A stretch of DNA of 64,000 bases, taken from Symbiodinium natans (Eukaryota; Sar; Dinophyceae; Suessiales; Symbiodiniaceae). A program made the position numbers and the translations under genes. The stretch lies in assembly GCA_905221605.1 (NCBI GenBank), contig CAJNDS010002568.1, forward strand, positions 1 through 64,000, given 5' to 3'. Numbering within the stretch: position 1 is the first letter of the stretch; the number at the start of each line of letters is the position of its first letter. Below are positions 9,119 to 20,900 of the stretch, piece by piece. The notes below the pieces were generated by a model. It saw only the letters and a program-made list of their open reading frames with translations. It was not told the DNA's origin and searched no databases.

Positions 9119-11955
9119 GCCGCCACAAACAATCATTACTCTCTTGCGAACCCTAAACTCTGAACCCCCAAAACTGAATCGGAGAGCATTGGAGAACTAG
9201 GGTCGGGCTGCGGCTCAGGTCTTATTTGTCACTGTGTAGAGTTGAGGGGGGCTTGAGGCTTTAAAGGTTACGGTTTAGGGATGAAAGTTTCGTGCCAAAC
9301 TGTTTGAGGGTTCGAGGCTTCGGATAGAGCGCTCACGCTTGCGGGCGACAGTTCTGGACGGTTAGATCCAAAACCCTCAACCTCTAAACCCTAAACCCTA
9401 AACCCTAAACCCTAAACCCTAAACCCTAAACCCTAAACCCTAAACCCTAAACCCGTGAATCCTGCAGCTCTGCCCTGAAACCCTGAAGCTCACAAGACCT
9501 GGAATGCTGGAGCTCTAGAGTCCTCGAGCCCCTAACGGCCCCTAACGGGATCTCCTACGAAAAAGCCCTTAACCCTCAAACCCCTCACATCTCCAAACCC
9601 ATGAAGCCCGAGAAAAGCCTTCTCCCTTAAACCCTAAGCCCTAAGCCCTCAACCCTAAACCCTAAACCCTAAACCCTAACCCCCTAAATCCCTAAACCCC
9701 TAAACCCCTAAACCCCCCAGAACATCGGCCCATGGCTCCTCCAGCCGTCGCAGAAAACAGCGGCCTGGAGCCAGAGACTCGCTGAGCTTCTCTGGGGGAA
9801 ATGCTCAGGGGTTTAGGGTTTAGGGTTTAGGGTTTAGGGTTTAGGGTTTAGGGAGGGTTCGTGCAGGCCGGGGATGTTTTGGGCTTCAGGTGTCCAGGTG
9901 TTGCAGTCAAGTTCCAGTAGCCTGGTCTGGGAAGCTTTGGGCTTTGGAGCCTAGGGTGTTGAGAAGTTTTGTGTTTTGCGAATTGGGAGTTTACGAAAAT
10001 AAGGGATCCAAATATAGACCCCCAAATAGTAGGATCCCCTTTTCATAAGGACCCCAATAAGGTACCCCTGTTCTCGTAAACCCCCAATTGGTGTTTAGGG
10101 TTTACAGCCCTCGAATTCAGGGTCGAGGGCTTTGCCTGGATCCCCCGAAACTTCACCTCGTTCAGGGATCCCACAAAACCCCTTTGCTGCCCCCTTATAA
10201 GCCCAAACTAAACCTTCAAAGCCCAGCAATGAAAAAACAGATTCAAGAGACAAAGATAGCAGTGCAGCCAAGCTGCATCGATGTCATCTGCATCCCGCAT
10301 TTGCGGCTTAGGTTTCTCTGGCAAAGCAGGCAGTGGGCCCGAGGGGGGGGGCCGCGCAATCTCAGCGTCGTACACGCGTGCTGGAATTCATGGTATAACT
10401 CATAGTCAAGATGCTTTGGTCAGTGAGGGTCTTAGGGTTTGGCCGCATATAAGGTGTGCTTGACGACCCCAGTCCCTGAAGAGCTCTTATACACATGCCT
10501 GAAGTCAAGAAGACGATATCACCCCTATACAAGTCATTTGCTCATTGCCCAGCCCGAGACTTTTAGGCCAAACCCTAAACCCTAAGCCTAAACTCCTAAA
10601 CCTTAAACCCTGTATATTTGCACACTATGGACTTTTGGACTTTTTCGTCCCTCTCGATGCCAAACCCTACTTTTTGGTCATTCCGGACCCAAACCCCATG
10701 GAGCGCACCCAACAGACAAAAACCTGTAGCGGCCTACCTGTAGCGGCCTACATTTTCTGGGTCCCGACAAGGGACGGTCTCGGGACCCACAAAACTTGGC
10801 CATTCGGAGGCACACCGAACATCGAAGCTTTGAAGCACTGTCCCCCGTAAGTTTTTGTCAGTTAATGAGCTGCCCGAACTTGGAATCGCAAGCACTGTCC
10901 CCTTGAGAGAGTTGTCATAAATTGAGCTTCCCAAAATCGCAATTCGCAAGCACTGTCCCCCTAAGCTTTTGTCGGTGCTTTGCTGAAGGAATAGTGAGCA
11001 ACTGGAGCGTTAAGGGTTAATCATTTTCTTAATGTTCTGAGATTCTTTGGGCGGGTGGGTTTGTCTCTGCACCGCTCGGCTAGAAAATGCTCGATCCGGA
11101 GCTGCTGAACCCTAATTAAGCCTAAGCCCTAAACCCTAAACCCTAGACCCTAAACAATAGAGACATGGCCCAGTTGGGTGTTTTCTGGTTACCGCGGACG
11201 AAGGGTCTTTGCTGCACACGAGAAGGGTCGGTGTTCAGGGTAGGGGGAGTTGAGGGTTTATGGGGTTTAGGGTTTATACGGTTTAGGGTTTAGGGTTTGT
11301 AGGGTTTCGGTTTTCGGGTTTGCAGGGTTTGCAGGGTTTGCAGGGTTTGTAGGGTTTGTAGGGTTTGTAGGGGTTTAGGGTTTAGGGTTCAAGGTTAGGG
11401 TTTGTAGGGTGTAGGGTTTAGGGCCTAGGGTTTAGGGTTAGACGCTTCAAGGCTGTATGTCGGGCTTGTGAGGGCTCATGAGTGTAAGGGCAACAGCAAC
11501 ATCAGCCAAGGGGTCAGGGTGTCGACGCTCACACTCGCACGCGCGACAGCTTCGTTGCTTTGGGGGGGCGTTCCTAGACTCGACATCCTTGGGTCCTCGA
11601 CTCTACCCTTCAACCTCGAAGCCCTGGAAGCCCTCAGCCCTCAGCCCTTCAAGCCTCAGAATCCCGCTTGAGACCCCAAAGCATAAAACCCTGTAGAATC
11701 CTGGAATCCCAGAGCCCTTTCCACGTTAAGCCCCAAGCCTCGAAAAGCACCAAGCCCCCAGTACAAAGCAAGTCCAAAGACCCTTAGAACAGCAACAACC
11801 CCTGACACCCCTGAAGGCCTAAACTCTCTGCCGGTTCTCCCACGACAGAGCGTCAGAGCGGGCTCTTTGCCGTGATTCTTGTGCTAGCTGCGATTTGAAT
11901 ATACGGGCTCTCGAATTAAAGCGGTGTAGACATCCGCTAGACTTGTGCTAGACTT
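7560..11955. other. Spacer 1 between units 1 and 2
   Basis: Non-coding as far as I can see; the short open frames are not conserved with spacers 2 and 3. 7600-8950 is nearly identical to 39480-40830. It holds telomeric arrays at about 9380-9452, 9655-9718 and 9810-9853 and a degenerate TTTAGGG/TTTGTAGGG tract at 11240-11440. A CTG tract lies at 9026-9117. There is a small hairpin near 10759-10793 (TGGGTCCCG/CGGGACCCA) and a three-copy 'gcaagcactgtcccc' repeat near 10830-10965. Confidence 0.65.
9026..9117. repeat. CTG trinucleotide repeat, about 30 units
   Basis: A near-pure (CTG)n tract. The homologous place in spacer 3 (near 40895) has only 'cagctgctgcc', so the tract expanded in one copy. 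The polyleucine reading frame across it has no homologue in the other spacer and is not a gene. Confidence 0.92.
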
Positions 11956-12464
11956 CTAAACCCTTTCTTCTACACATAAAGCGTCTCTTTTGGACGACTC
12001 ATTCACCAAGTCTTGAAATTTGTCTCGGACCACGCTGCTGATCCAATGCACCATGGCACATCTCACGTGTTCATTCACACGGTCGTAGCCGACGCTTCGT
12101 TCGATCGTCTTCTTGACCTTCACCTCATCTCGCGGGTCGTAGGCTTCGGCTTCGGCAACGTCAACCTCGCAAAGGGATTGGGTCACTTCGGCGATGCCGG
12201 CATCCCCAAGCGACAGCTTCTGCGACAGAGACCTCGTGGCCTCGTAAGGCATCACAAACGTCACCTCCATCTGCATGGTGCAGGCGACATACTGCTCGTA
12301 GATCGTCCAAACTCTTCGTAAGTACGTGGGCTGGTGCCATGTGTCCAGGATGGCCACCACTTTGCCACTGCGCCGCAGGTTTTCCTCGAAGACCTCCTCC
12401 AAGTTGTCGCTGCCCGCAGGACTTCCATCCACTATCAAGCGAAACTGATTGTTCACGAAGAAGC
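11956..12464 (-). CDS. Unit 2 exon 4: TIR-like domain
   Basis: Encodes 168 residues with FFVNNQFRLIVDG, VVAILDTW and YLRRVWTIYEQY, nearly identical to units 3 and 4. The acceptor GCCGGAG|GCTTC is conserved. The intron to exon 3 (12465-12991) has no gene. The exon is intact, but upstream junctions in this unit are out of phase, so whether the full protein is made is doubtful. Confidence 0.72.
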
Positions 12465-12991
12465 CTCCGGCAACTGCTCCAACCCAAACGTGTCGGTTTA
12501 GTAAGCTTAGCACCTAGCTAGTGACACAATCAAGGAAAATTTCCGGGTTGATAATAAGCAGTAGTTATGACTTAGTTTCGGCACAGGGAAAGTGCTAGGC
12601 TGCCTTCCAAGGCCGAGAGACACATATAGAAAAAGACATCACTCGGCGGAGCCTGCACCTTCCACATCTGCAACGCGCTTCGCCTTAGCATGTCAAAGCT
12701 GTCCCAGATGGAAACGGAGTAGGGTCAGAGATCTAGCATGCAAATGTCCCGGTGTTTTCCTGGATTTCCTGTGATTCAAAGCAAAGCAAACCGGATTCTA
12801 CATACTTGGTTGTTGTCACGGAGTCAGTTCTGCTTTTGTGTCCTCGTCAGATAATCGATACGCTGTCCCAAATGAGGGGGTCTTGAAAAAAGAGTTTGCA
12901 TATGTTTGCACGTAGTGCCGCCACTGCCAGCCATTGGCAAGATCTTGATGGGGGCCTACTGGGAGCCTGGCAAAAGACGAGAACATCATAC

Positions 12992-13383
12992 CAGCTGCCG
13001 TTCGCAACGATCCTGCGGCCAAGACACAGCTGCCACAGCGAGTACTGCCAACTCCAGGACATGAAGTGGTTCTGCTTCTGTCGATGCTGCGTGGGAAGCA
13101 TGTCCACCAGGGCGCAGCCCAACTTGCCATCCCTTGGGCAGCGGACGTCTTGGCCGAGCTTGTGGTCCCTGCACCAGAAAACGTCTTTCAACTCGAGGAA
13201 GGTTGGATCCACTTCTCGCGACTTCTCCTGCGCCAGCTCAACGAAATCTTGAAGCAAGTAGACCAGGCTGACGCCTGCGTGCTGACTGTGGCGAGCGCGT
13301 ACCTCCTTGGCCGCTTGTCCAACGTCATCTGCGGTCCATCCGACACTGACGAGCTGCCCACAAAACTCTTGCACCGTGTCCTC
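12992..13383 (-). pseudogene. Unit 2 exon 3: linker and start of TIR-like domain, junction frame lost
   Basis: Begins EDTVQEFCGQLVSVGW after the conserved GCCAG|GAGGAC acceptor and ends at ...NGSW. Compared with units 3 and 4 it lacks five bases (GCCAG) just before the GTATGA donor. The exon is therefore 392 rather than 397 nt and ends in phase 2, which does not match exon 4 (phase 1). Unless another donor is used the copy is frameshifted. Confidence 0.65.
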
Positions 13384-13605
13384 CTGGCGTGATGCTTGTG
13401 GGGAGGCGGTCTCGCTTAAGCAGGAAGGCCGCCATGACAACGGCTTATAGTAGGGTTTGGGGTTTTAGGGTTTAGGGTTGTTTGGGGTTTAGTAGGGTTC
13501 AGGCTTAGGGTTACGACTGGCCAGGAAGTCTACTTGCTACAGGCTCCACACATTAGATGCTGAATTTCGCTCTGCGCCGGTTGAAATCTATAGTCTATCG
13601 CTGGC

Positions 13606-13766
13606 CTGTTCATCCCAAAGGGCTTCGTCCATCTGCTGCAAGATCCGATCCGCACGCTTCTGGTTCTCAAGGAGCTGCTGCTTCTTGTGTCTCCGACGCA
13701 GAACCCAAAGCAAAGCCCACAGGACCAGCAAAGCCGCAGCCGCCAAAGGCAAGTGGAACCACTTGC
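13606..13766 (-). CDS. Unit 2 exon 2: transmembrane helix
   Basis: Encodes a KWFHL start, a hydrophobic run LPLAAAALLVLWALLWVL and then RRRHKKQQ, a single-pass membrane helix with basic cytoplasmic flank. A conserved CTAAG|GC acceptor and GC donor bound it. It is 161 nt, three codons shorter than unit 4, with the phase kept. Confidence 0.68.
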
Positions 13767-14332
13767 CTTAGCACTCTGGCCGCTCTCTCTTGGGGCCCGG
13801 AAAAACATTCAAAACAAAAAGCCCTAAACCCTAAACCCTAAACCCTACACCCTAAACCCTAAACCCTAAACCCTAAACCGCTCTCTTGGCGGCCTGGAAG
13901 AACACTGAAAACAGGCCATGAGGGGTTTAGGCCTTGGAAGGGAAGCTCGCCACCCCAACTCTCAACGAGTCCGACCCTAAACCCGAAACCCTAAACCCTG
14001 TGGACCCTAAACTCTGAGCTCTATAGACCCTAAACCCGAAACCCCTAAACCCTAAACCCGAACAAAGGCACAGGCCTGGGATTGCCTTCCGAGTCGGATC
14101 ATCTTTCTGTTTAGGGTTTAGGGTTTAGGGTTTAGGGTTTAGGGTTTAGGGTTTAGGGTTTAGGGTTTAGGGTTTAGGGTTCAGGGTTTAGGGTTTAGGG
14201 TTGACTGTATTGATGACCCGCTTGCTCTACATGCCCCTCTACAGAACAACCTAGCTTTGAACTAGGGTCTGGAGGTCCCGGTACTGCTTTGGGGGCTCTT
14301 GATGGGTACACTTGTTACTACAGGATCGACAC
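13767..14332. other. Unit 2 intron 1 with telomeric arrays
   Basis: Holds CCCTAAA arrays at about 13821-13878 and a perfect TTTAGGG array at about 14109-14203. Its flanks match 45500-45780 of unit 4. No coding sequence is seen. Confidence 0.65.
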
Positions 14333-16753
14333 CTCGGAAAAATGCGACGATGCTGGTGAGGTGCACGTGTCGTCCTGCAAAAGGAAGGGAAAATTGCACA
14401 CCTTACAGGCACCCGATTCTGAATATTCTCCGGGAGGGCATCTTTCGCATTTGCTGCGGTTGGCATTGGGCACCTGTCCTGCTGCACAGAGCTGGCATTT
14501 CTCGTCCCCAGCTCTGGCATAGCGACCTGCACCACACGCCTGGCAAATCTCATGTCGAGGTGCCGTGCCAGCAGGACACGAGAGGCAAGCCAAATCTCCA
14601 GTGTGGCCAGACTTTGGTACCTTAGCAGGATCTGAGCACTTGCAGCAGCTTGCTTCAGTCACCGGCGATGCCTGTGACGCACCTTGCAACCGCTGTGTCG
14701 TACCAGCGCGGCAAGAGAAGGTCTGGCAGGACGGCTTCAGATATGCCAGGCTCCGAAAAGGGTCATTCGTCTGGGATCTTCCAGGCATCTTACTAGACAG
14801 CAAGCAGCGGCCAGAGTCTTCTAGCAAGAAGGCCGAACAATTCTCAGACTCCTTGCACGTTGATGCGCAAGCTCGGAACCCTGAAACCGTGCCAAACGCC
14901 CCTTCCGCTATCCAGCTGTCTCTTCCCAGGTCTATGTAACCCGAGTTCAAAGGAGAGCATTTCCCATGCACACATGCGAGAGTTGGGTCGCGACAAGGGC
15001 AGGCAGGACAGGCCTGGAATGAAAATTGCCAAGCTTGGAAATCCAGCTCGATCGGGCACCCCAGCGCCTGTGAAGTGCGACTTTGCACACACTCCGTCAT
15101 GCCAGAACCATCCCAAGGCCTTGGCCGGTTCATGTTGAGCTGAAGTCCTGAAAAGTTCCAGCTGGACAAGGCTTGGTTGAATGCCCCGGCAGCAGCGAAC
15201 ATACTGCCCATCTCCTTCACGGAAGACGTGTCCCACATTCCAAGGCTCTGATCAAAAGAACTCGCGCCCGCGAACATGGCGTTCATAACTGTCACACTGG
15301 ACACGTTCCAAGAGCCAATGGGCATGTTGAAAGCACTGGCTCCGTAAAACATTGTACTCATGTTCGACACCTCCGATGTATCCCATGACCCAATGTCCCG
15401 ATTGAACTCCACAGCGTTGTCGAACATGGCGAACGTATTTGTGACAAAGGACACGTCCCAGGAGCCAATCTCCACGTTAAACGACCTGGCTTGGTAGAAC
15501 ATGAAACTCATGTCCCGCACTGACGATGTATCCCATGAGCCGATGGGCCTGTTGAAGGACTTGGCTCCGTAGAACATGTAACTCATGTCCTGTACTGCCG
15601 ATGTATCCCATGACCCAATGTCTTGATTGAACTCCACAGCGTTGCCGAACATGGCTTTCATACGCATGACACCTGACACGTTCCAGGAGCCAATGGGCAT
15701 GTTGAAAGACTTGGCCCCGAAGAAAATGTAACTCATGTCCTGAACTGCCGATGCCTCCCATGACCCAATGTCTTGATTGAACTCCGCAGCGTTGAGGAAC
15801 ATGGCTTTCATACGCTTGACGCCTGACACGTTCCAGGAGCCAATGGGCATGTTGAAGGACTTGGCTCCATAGAACATGAAACTCATATCCCACACTGCCG
15901 ATGTATCCCATGACCCAATGTCTTGATTGAACTCTGCAGCGTTGAAGAACATGGCTTTCATACGCTTGACACCTGACACGTTCCAAGAGCCAGTGGGCAT
16001 GTTGAAAGACCCGGAGCTGTAGAACATGTAACCCATGTCCTGTACTGCCGATGTATCCCATGACCCAATGTCTTGATTGAACTCCGTAGCGTTGTAGAAC
16101 ATGGCGTGCATACTTGTGACATCGGAAACGTTCCAAGAGCCAATGGGCATGTTGAAAGACTTGGCCCCGTGGAACATGTAAGTCATGTCCTGTACTGCCG
16201 ATGTATCCCATGACCCTATGTCTTGATTGAACTCTGCAGCGTTGAAGAACATGGCGTGCATACTTGTGACATCGGAAACGTTCCAAGAGCCAATGGGCAT
16301 GTTGAAAGACTTGGCCCCGCGGAACATGTAACTCATGTCCTGTACTGCCGATGTATCCCATGACCCTATGTCTTGATTGAACTCTGCAGCGTTGAAGAAC
16401 ATGGCCCTCATATCTTTGACACCGGAAACGTTCCAGGAGCCTATGGGCCCGTTGAAGGACCTAGCTCCTAAGAACATCAAGCTCATGTTTTTGACGCTGG
16501 AAGTGTCCCAGCCGCTGATGTCTTCATTGAAGTCCAGGTCTCGAAGCAGAGCGCTCATGTTGGTGATGGCTGAGACATTCCATTGCACCGGGCTGCCGTA
16601 CCGCAAGCTCAGCTGAAGCTTGGCATCTGTGTCGTTCCAGCGTCGAAGAGCATCTCTCAGTTCTTCTCGAGTGGTGAACGAGTAAAACGTGGTTGCCGTG
16701 CTCTGCTGCACTGAGAAGTGGCCGAAGCATAAGAGCCCCCATGGAAAGCGCAT
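14333..16753 (-). CDS. Unit 2 exon 1: signal peptide and BspA/DUF285 repeat ectodomain
   Basis: Starts [13 protein letters not shown] (signal peptide). About 18 repeats of 25 residues ([20 protein letters not shown] / [20 protein letters not shown]) follow, then the PAN/apple-like segment ([17 protein letters not shown]) and Cys-rich motifs ending [13 protein letters not shown]. At the donor this copy has CATTTTTCCGAG where unit 4 has CATTTTCGAG. The exon is thus two bases longer and ends in phase 0 instead of 1. With the exon 3 shortening this suggests a decaying copy, or one using other splice sites. Confidence 0.8.
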
Positions 16754-17550
16754 CCCAACGGAAGTAATAGTCTACAATAGGGTCAACTAGTAGAGCATGG
16801 TTTGATAAAGTGTAGCATGGCATTCTGACTGTCAAGACGCAAACGTGAAGGACCCAAATGGCTGAAGAGCAACCCTTGCCGTATGAGGCTGCCTCATGGT
16901 GATGCCATAGTCCGGCACATGACAGTACACCATTTGCTGCATTTTTGCTACATGCACCTTACGATCGTATATGCAACTTTCAAAGGTCGCCCAGCCAAAG
17001 CAAACATGAAGAGGCGCTCGACCATTCCTGGCACACCCAAACTTGCGACCTGCGAGCCCAAGGTGCAAAGTTGTGTGACCGCCGCGCGTGTTATCTTTAA
17101 ACAACATACACTATACGGGTGTTGGGGTTTTTAGTCTATAGGGTCTATAGGGTTTAGGGATTAGGGTTTAGGGTGTAAAGCATCGTGCGCTATAGAGTCG
17201 ACAGGCTTGGTAGTTTTCTGTTCGTGGCGAAGTCGTCGTCGTCGCCGTCATCGTAAAAGCAGTCGTAGGCTGAAGATTTCCACGATGTGCACTTCTGATG
17301 CCCTAAACCCTAAACTCTAAACTCTAAACCCCAAACCCTAAACCCTGATGAATGGTAGGGAAAAGGGCTGCCACGAGGAGCACGAGCCTGCCAACAAGTT
17401 GGCGGGCCGAAGGCTCAGCGCCGTCCGTGCCCAACGATAAGGTTTTTCTTTTATGGCAGCCATGCGCACGCAAGCGCTCTGGCGTGTCTTTTGAACAAAT
17501 GGGGGCAGCGCGTCGGCGCAGATTCCAGGAAAGACAGGAAGTTGGGGTCT
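16754..17550. other. 5' flank of unit 2 gene
   Basis: 16760-17110 is related to the 5' flank of unit 4 (48025-48330), including 'gaaggacccaaatggctgaagagc' in part and a 'gaccgccgcgc' block, so it may hold conserved upstream signals. Short telomeric pieces lie at 17140-17170 and 17300-17345. No promoter motif can be named. Confidence 0.5.
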
Positions 17551-17849
17551 TTAGCTAACAGGTGCTTTAAGGTCTAGGAAGTCTTGTCGATGATCTTCCG
17601 TCGAAATGGAGTTTAGCCTAATGTATTCTTGAAGGACTGGCAGTGCATATTCCGTGTTAAGGTCCAACCAGTATCTTTGCGGATGTCCCCTGTGTGAAGA
17701 TTTAGTGAACTTGACTCTATCCTTAAATCCCGGGGAATAGACCACATGGTGAACCGGATCGTTGGGCGGTGTAGCCAGGGTATGTGCCAGTTGCTTCAAC
17801 TGAGCAGCAGTGAGGATTTGAGAAGGGAGGGTTGGCTTACCAGCTAATA

Positions 17850-19198
17850 CCCATACTCTTTGGTTGCAGATGTGAGAGTACGTAATACGAGTCTTTGATG
17901 CCTAACGCGTCGAAGATATTTATGATACCAAGCATCGATAGACTTGAGGTGTTTAATTTCGAGAGTGAGGGTGTCTAGTCCATACAGAAGGGTTGGGAGT
18001 ATGGTTGCGTGAAAGATTTTAGTTTTAACCTTGATGTTGATTCTAGAGCGCCAAAAGTGCTGAAGTCTTATGTAAGAGGAGTGTGCTTTGGCTTAGCGTG
18101 CCTCTATGGCATGTTTGGTGGTCTGCTCCCAAGTTACTTGTGAACCTAAGTACTTGGTAGACGTAGTAATGGGAACCTGTGATCCATCCGCGAAGTATAG
18201 CGCCTGGGAGGCGTCGGCGGTGTACTCAAGAGAAACTGTCTTTTCCTTGTTTAGTATCATGCCGTAGAGGGTAGCTTCAACCTCTATAGCCTTAAGAATG
18301 TCATTCATTTGAGATTTGGTAACCGAGATAAGCAGTGTATCGTTTGCGAATTCTAGATCGTATACCGGTTTTCCCACTGACCAGGAATTAGTAGGGGTAC
18401 CATGAATGCGTAAGCGCTGATATACAAAAAAAAAGAGGACCGTCATAACCATGATGAATAAATAGGGGCTAAGGGGACAGCCCTGTCTTATGCCCGTGTG
18501 CGGTGTAGCCTTGTGGAGGTCCCCGAATGGACCTTTGGTATAGAAAGATTGTTGGGTGTAGAGATCTCTGATTATGTCTACGTATTGGCGGTGTACTCCG
18601 AGGCGCTCCAAGGAAATGAGCATGGATTCGTGGTCAACCTTGTCGAACGCCATGCACCAGTCCAGAAAGAGACGCTGAAAGGGGGCGCCTGTCTTAAGGG
18701 AGAGATCCTGGAGCCTGCGTAGGATGAAAAGTGGCTGCTTGGTAGATTTGTTGGAACGAAAGCCGAACTGTGTGCTCCTTAGTTGATGGTCGTGCGTTTT
18801 AGCAGCAAAGCTGCGTAGATTTTATAGAACGTGTTGAGAAGGGATATGGGGCGGTAGCTGGCAGGGTCTGAATCCGAACCTTTGCCCTTATAAAAGCTAA
18901 CCACCAGCGCCTCTTTCCATTCCTGGGGGACCGTGGCTGTAGATAAGCAATCGTTAAACATCTGCAAGAGTTGTTGTTCTCCTACGTAGTCTAAGAGAAG
19001 TACCAACTCATTTCGAATGCCGTCCGGGCCCGGGGCTTTAGCCTTACGTAATTGCTTCAGGACTACGGAAAGCTCAATGAGAGTGAAAGGCGTGGGCGGT
19101 GTAGCTTGTGTGGGGTACAACGGCGGAGAGTCTCTCAGAAGGGCCCTTTCTTCTTCAATGTTTGGTCTTCCGCTACCCGAAGAGCTCGAACTATACAT
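17850..19198 (-). pseudogene. Non-LTR reverse transcriptase, inactive
   Basis: The N-terminal part (19198-18779) has LRKAKAPGPDGIRNELVLLL, VPQEWKEALVV and SYRPISLLNTFYKIYA, typical non-LTR RT motifs. The second part (18653-18093) has MAFDKVDHESML (catalytic motif A), GIRQGCPLSPYLF and motif C as EFANDTLLIS. Motif C should be F/Y-A-D-D, so the first catalytic Asp is Asn. The two parts are in different frames. The C-terminal thumb (ILPTLLYGLDTL-type) can be read down to about 17850. Confidence 0.82.
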
Positions 19199-19800
19199 TC
19201 CGGGGAGGTCTGTGTAGCGAATGGCAGGGAGGGTGCTTCCTCAATAGGCAGGTTGGTCGGGGTGAAATACCACCTTTGGTCCGATCGGCCCCCGACACGT
19301 AGGCCGTCTTGTTTTGCCTGCCCTGCAAGCGCGTCTGCCATGTCGTTAAATTCCTGACCTGAATGGCCCTTTATCCAGCGCCATTGTACCTTAGTTTTAG
19401 TTTGTAGGACGGCGTAAATGCGTTTGGCGTTGTAGACCAATGCTTTATGCCTATAGGGTCTAAACCATACCTTCGACCCATTTGCTGTCGAAACAAAACG
19501 TAATTTGGGGTGGTATGACTTCTAGCGCTAGTAGATACAGAGCAGCTTCCACCCAAGCAGAGAGTTCACCGGTGTTATTGCTACCTACTACCGCTCCTAT
19601 GGAAAAGGGGGACGTGTTAGTAACAACGGGGCCTCTGGCGGAATGTGTGGGAACTTCGTTATATTAGAAACAAGTACGAATCCCCAACCAGCCGGCGTTG
19701 TACTCGAGCATCGGCCCCTGGAGCCCGATCCATCCGTATAAACTTCCAGGGGGTCTGATGGTGGTGGCGGTGTAGCCGGTGTAGCCGGGGTATCTTCCAT
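19140..19800 (-). pseudogene. RNase H domain fragments of the LINE
   Basis: 19800-19700 reads LEVYTDGSGS...AGWGFVLV, the first strand of RNase H with its catalytic Asp. 19440-19290 reads VQWRWIKGHSGQEFNDMADA, the later Asp/His motif. The frame changes between them. The domain lies upstream of the reverse transcriptase on the coding strand, which is unusual because RNase H normally follows RT in LINEs. Confidence 0.72.
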
Positions 19801-19859
19801 GTTAAGCGCTTGCTTAAAAGACTGGTTGAATTGTTCACGATGTTGGCGTTGTACTCCAG

Positions 19860-20150
19860 AGGGGGAGGGCGTAGTTGCCTTTGTCTACGTGCTCCTAAGC
19901 GAACCTTAACTTCTAATAGGAGTAGAAAGTGGTCGCTAGGGAACCCTGTGCTCTGTATGGCTTTACACTTACGTACGGTGGGAAGCCACTTTCTAGGGAC
20001 AATCAGTCTGTCTAGACTTTGAAATCTCACTGGGTCTACTTGCGGTGTAGCCAGCCTATGGGGAGGAAGGCTGTCTAAACCTAGGAATGCGCGGACCTCA
20101 GAAACTAGGGAAAGCTGGTCTGACGCAGGGAGAGGCATTGTAGAGAAGCG
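19860..20150 (-). pseudogene. C-terminal end of an APE-type endonuclease
   Basis: Reads KCKAIQSTGFPSDHFLLLLEV, ending with the S-D-H motif typical of the last strands of apurinic-type LINE endonucleases. Upstream (to 20364) FSPPENWDQFTLDP-like sequence may belong to the same domain in another frame. The N-terminal half is not found. Confidence 0.55.
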
Positions 20151-20279
20151 GTCCCATAGCTGTAGGAGTAAGGGGGTCTAGAGTGAACTGGTCCCAGTTC
20201 TCCGGTGGTGAAAATTTGTCCCTGTAAGTGACGTGCTTGAGTAGGTTGGACTGCTTGAAGGAAAGGCCTCTCCCGGGGC

Positions 20280-20900
20280 CTCCGCCGAGGCCCCCTGGGG
20301 TCATGCCATGGCCGCCATGGTTCCATGACGCCCACCGCCCACCCCGCCATTGCTCCGCCTCCATCCTGGCCGCCGCCGTGCTTCCATGGCCTCATGCCCC
20401 CAATGGCTCATGGCCCCATGGCCCCATCCATGGTCCCATGGCCCCATGCCCCTAGACCCTATCAGCTGACGTTAAAGCCGCTCTCTGCGTCATACACACT
20501 ATCCGCAGTGCCTGCCACTCCGCCCACCCCCCATGGCTCCATCCCTGGCTCCCCCCCCCGTGGCCCCATGGGGTCATGGGCCATCGCCTATGGTTCCATG
20601 ACGCCCACCGCCCACCCGCCATTGCTCCGCCCTATATGGCTCATGGCCATGACCCCATCGCATGGCCCCATGCCCCGGCCATATGGTCCCAAGGCCCCAT
20701 GGCTCTACACCCTATCAGCTTACTCTTAAGGGCCCCAGTGCATGCCCGCCCGCTCCGCCCCCTCCGCCCTCCCCGCCCTCCCCGCCCGCTCTGCCCACCC
20801 CACCCGTGCCTCCATCCCTGGCCCCTCGCCGCCCTCCCCGCCCGCTCTGCCCACCCCACCCATGGCTCCATCCCTGGCCCCGGAAAAGAAATGCAAAAAG
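20280..20900. repeat. C-rich low-complexity region with CCATGG-rich repeats
   Basis: Built from short repeats: 'atggttccatgacgcccacc' occurs near 20308 and 20590, 'ctatcagct' near 20459 and 20712, and an approximately 60-bp 'ccctccccgcccgctctgcc' unit is in tandem at 20770-20880. Many overlapping CCATGG/ATGGCC words occur. Open frames here are Pro/Ala/His-rich by composition and are not supported as genes. Confidence 0.7.

Larger units (their letters stand above)
17551..20364 (-). mobile_element. Decayed non-LTR retrotransposon (LINE)
   Basis: Three recognisable domains occur on the minus strand in the order endonuclease, RNase H, reverse transcriptase, in several frames. The element sits in the spacer of unit 2 and has no counterpart in spacers 1 or 3. 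Element ends and target duplication could not be identified. Frame changes and a mutated catalytic box show it is dead. Confidence 0.78.

Noticed and set aside
9003-9200. Polyleucine protein from the CTG tract
   Set aside because: The tract is absent from the homologous spacer and the frame is not conserved.
15477-16361. Long open frame in another frame of the BspA repeats (also at 27912-28973 and 37834-38988)
   Set aside because: The 75/150-bp period keeps stops out of an extra frame; the product lacks domain features and is a shadow of the DUF285 frame.
16850-16875. AGCCATTT near gene starts (also 7450, 39410, 48110) as a spliced-leader relic
   Set aside because: Only about eight bases match and the GGCTCAAG half is absent; more likely conserved flank.
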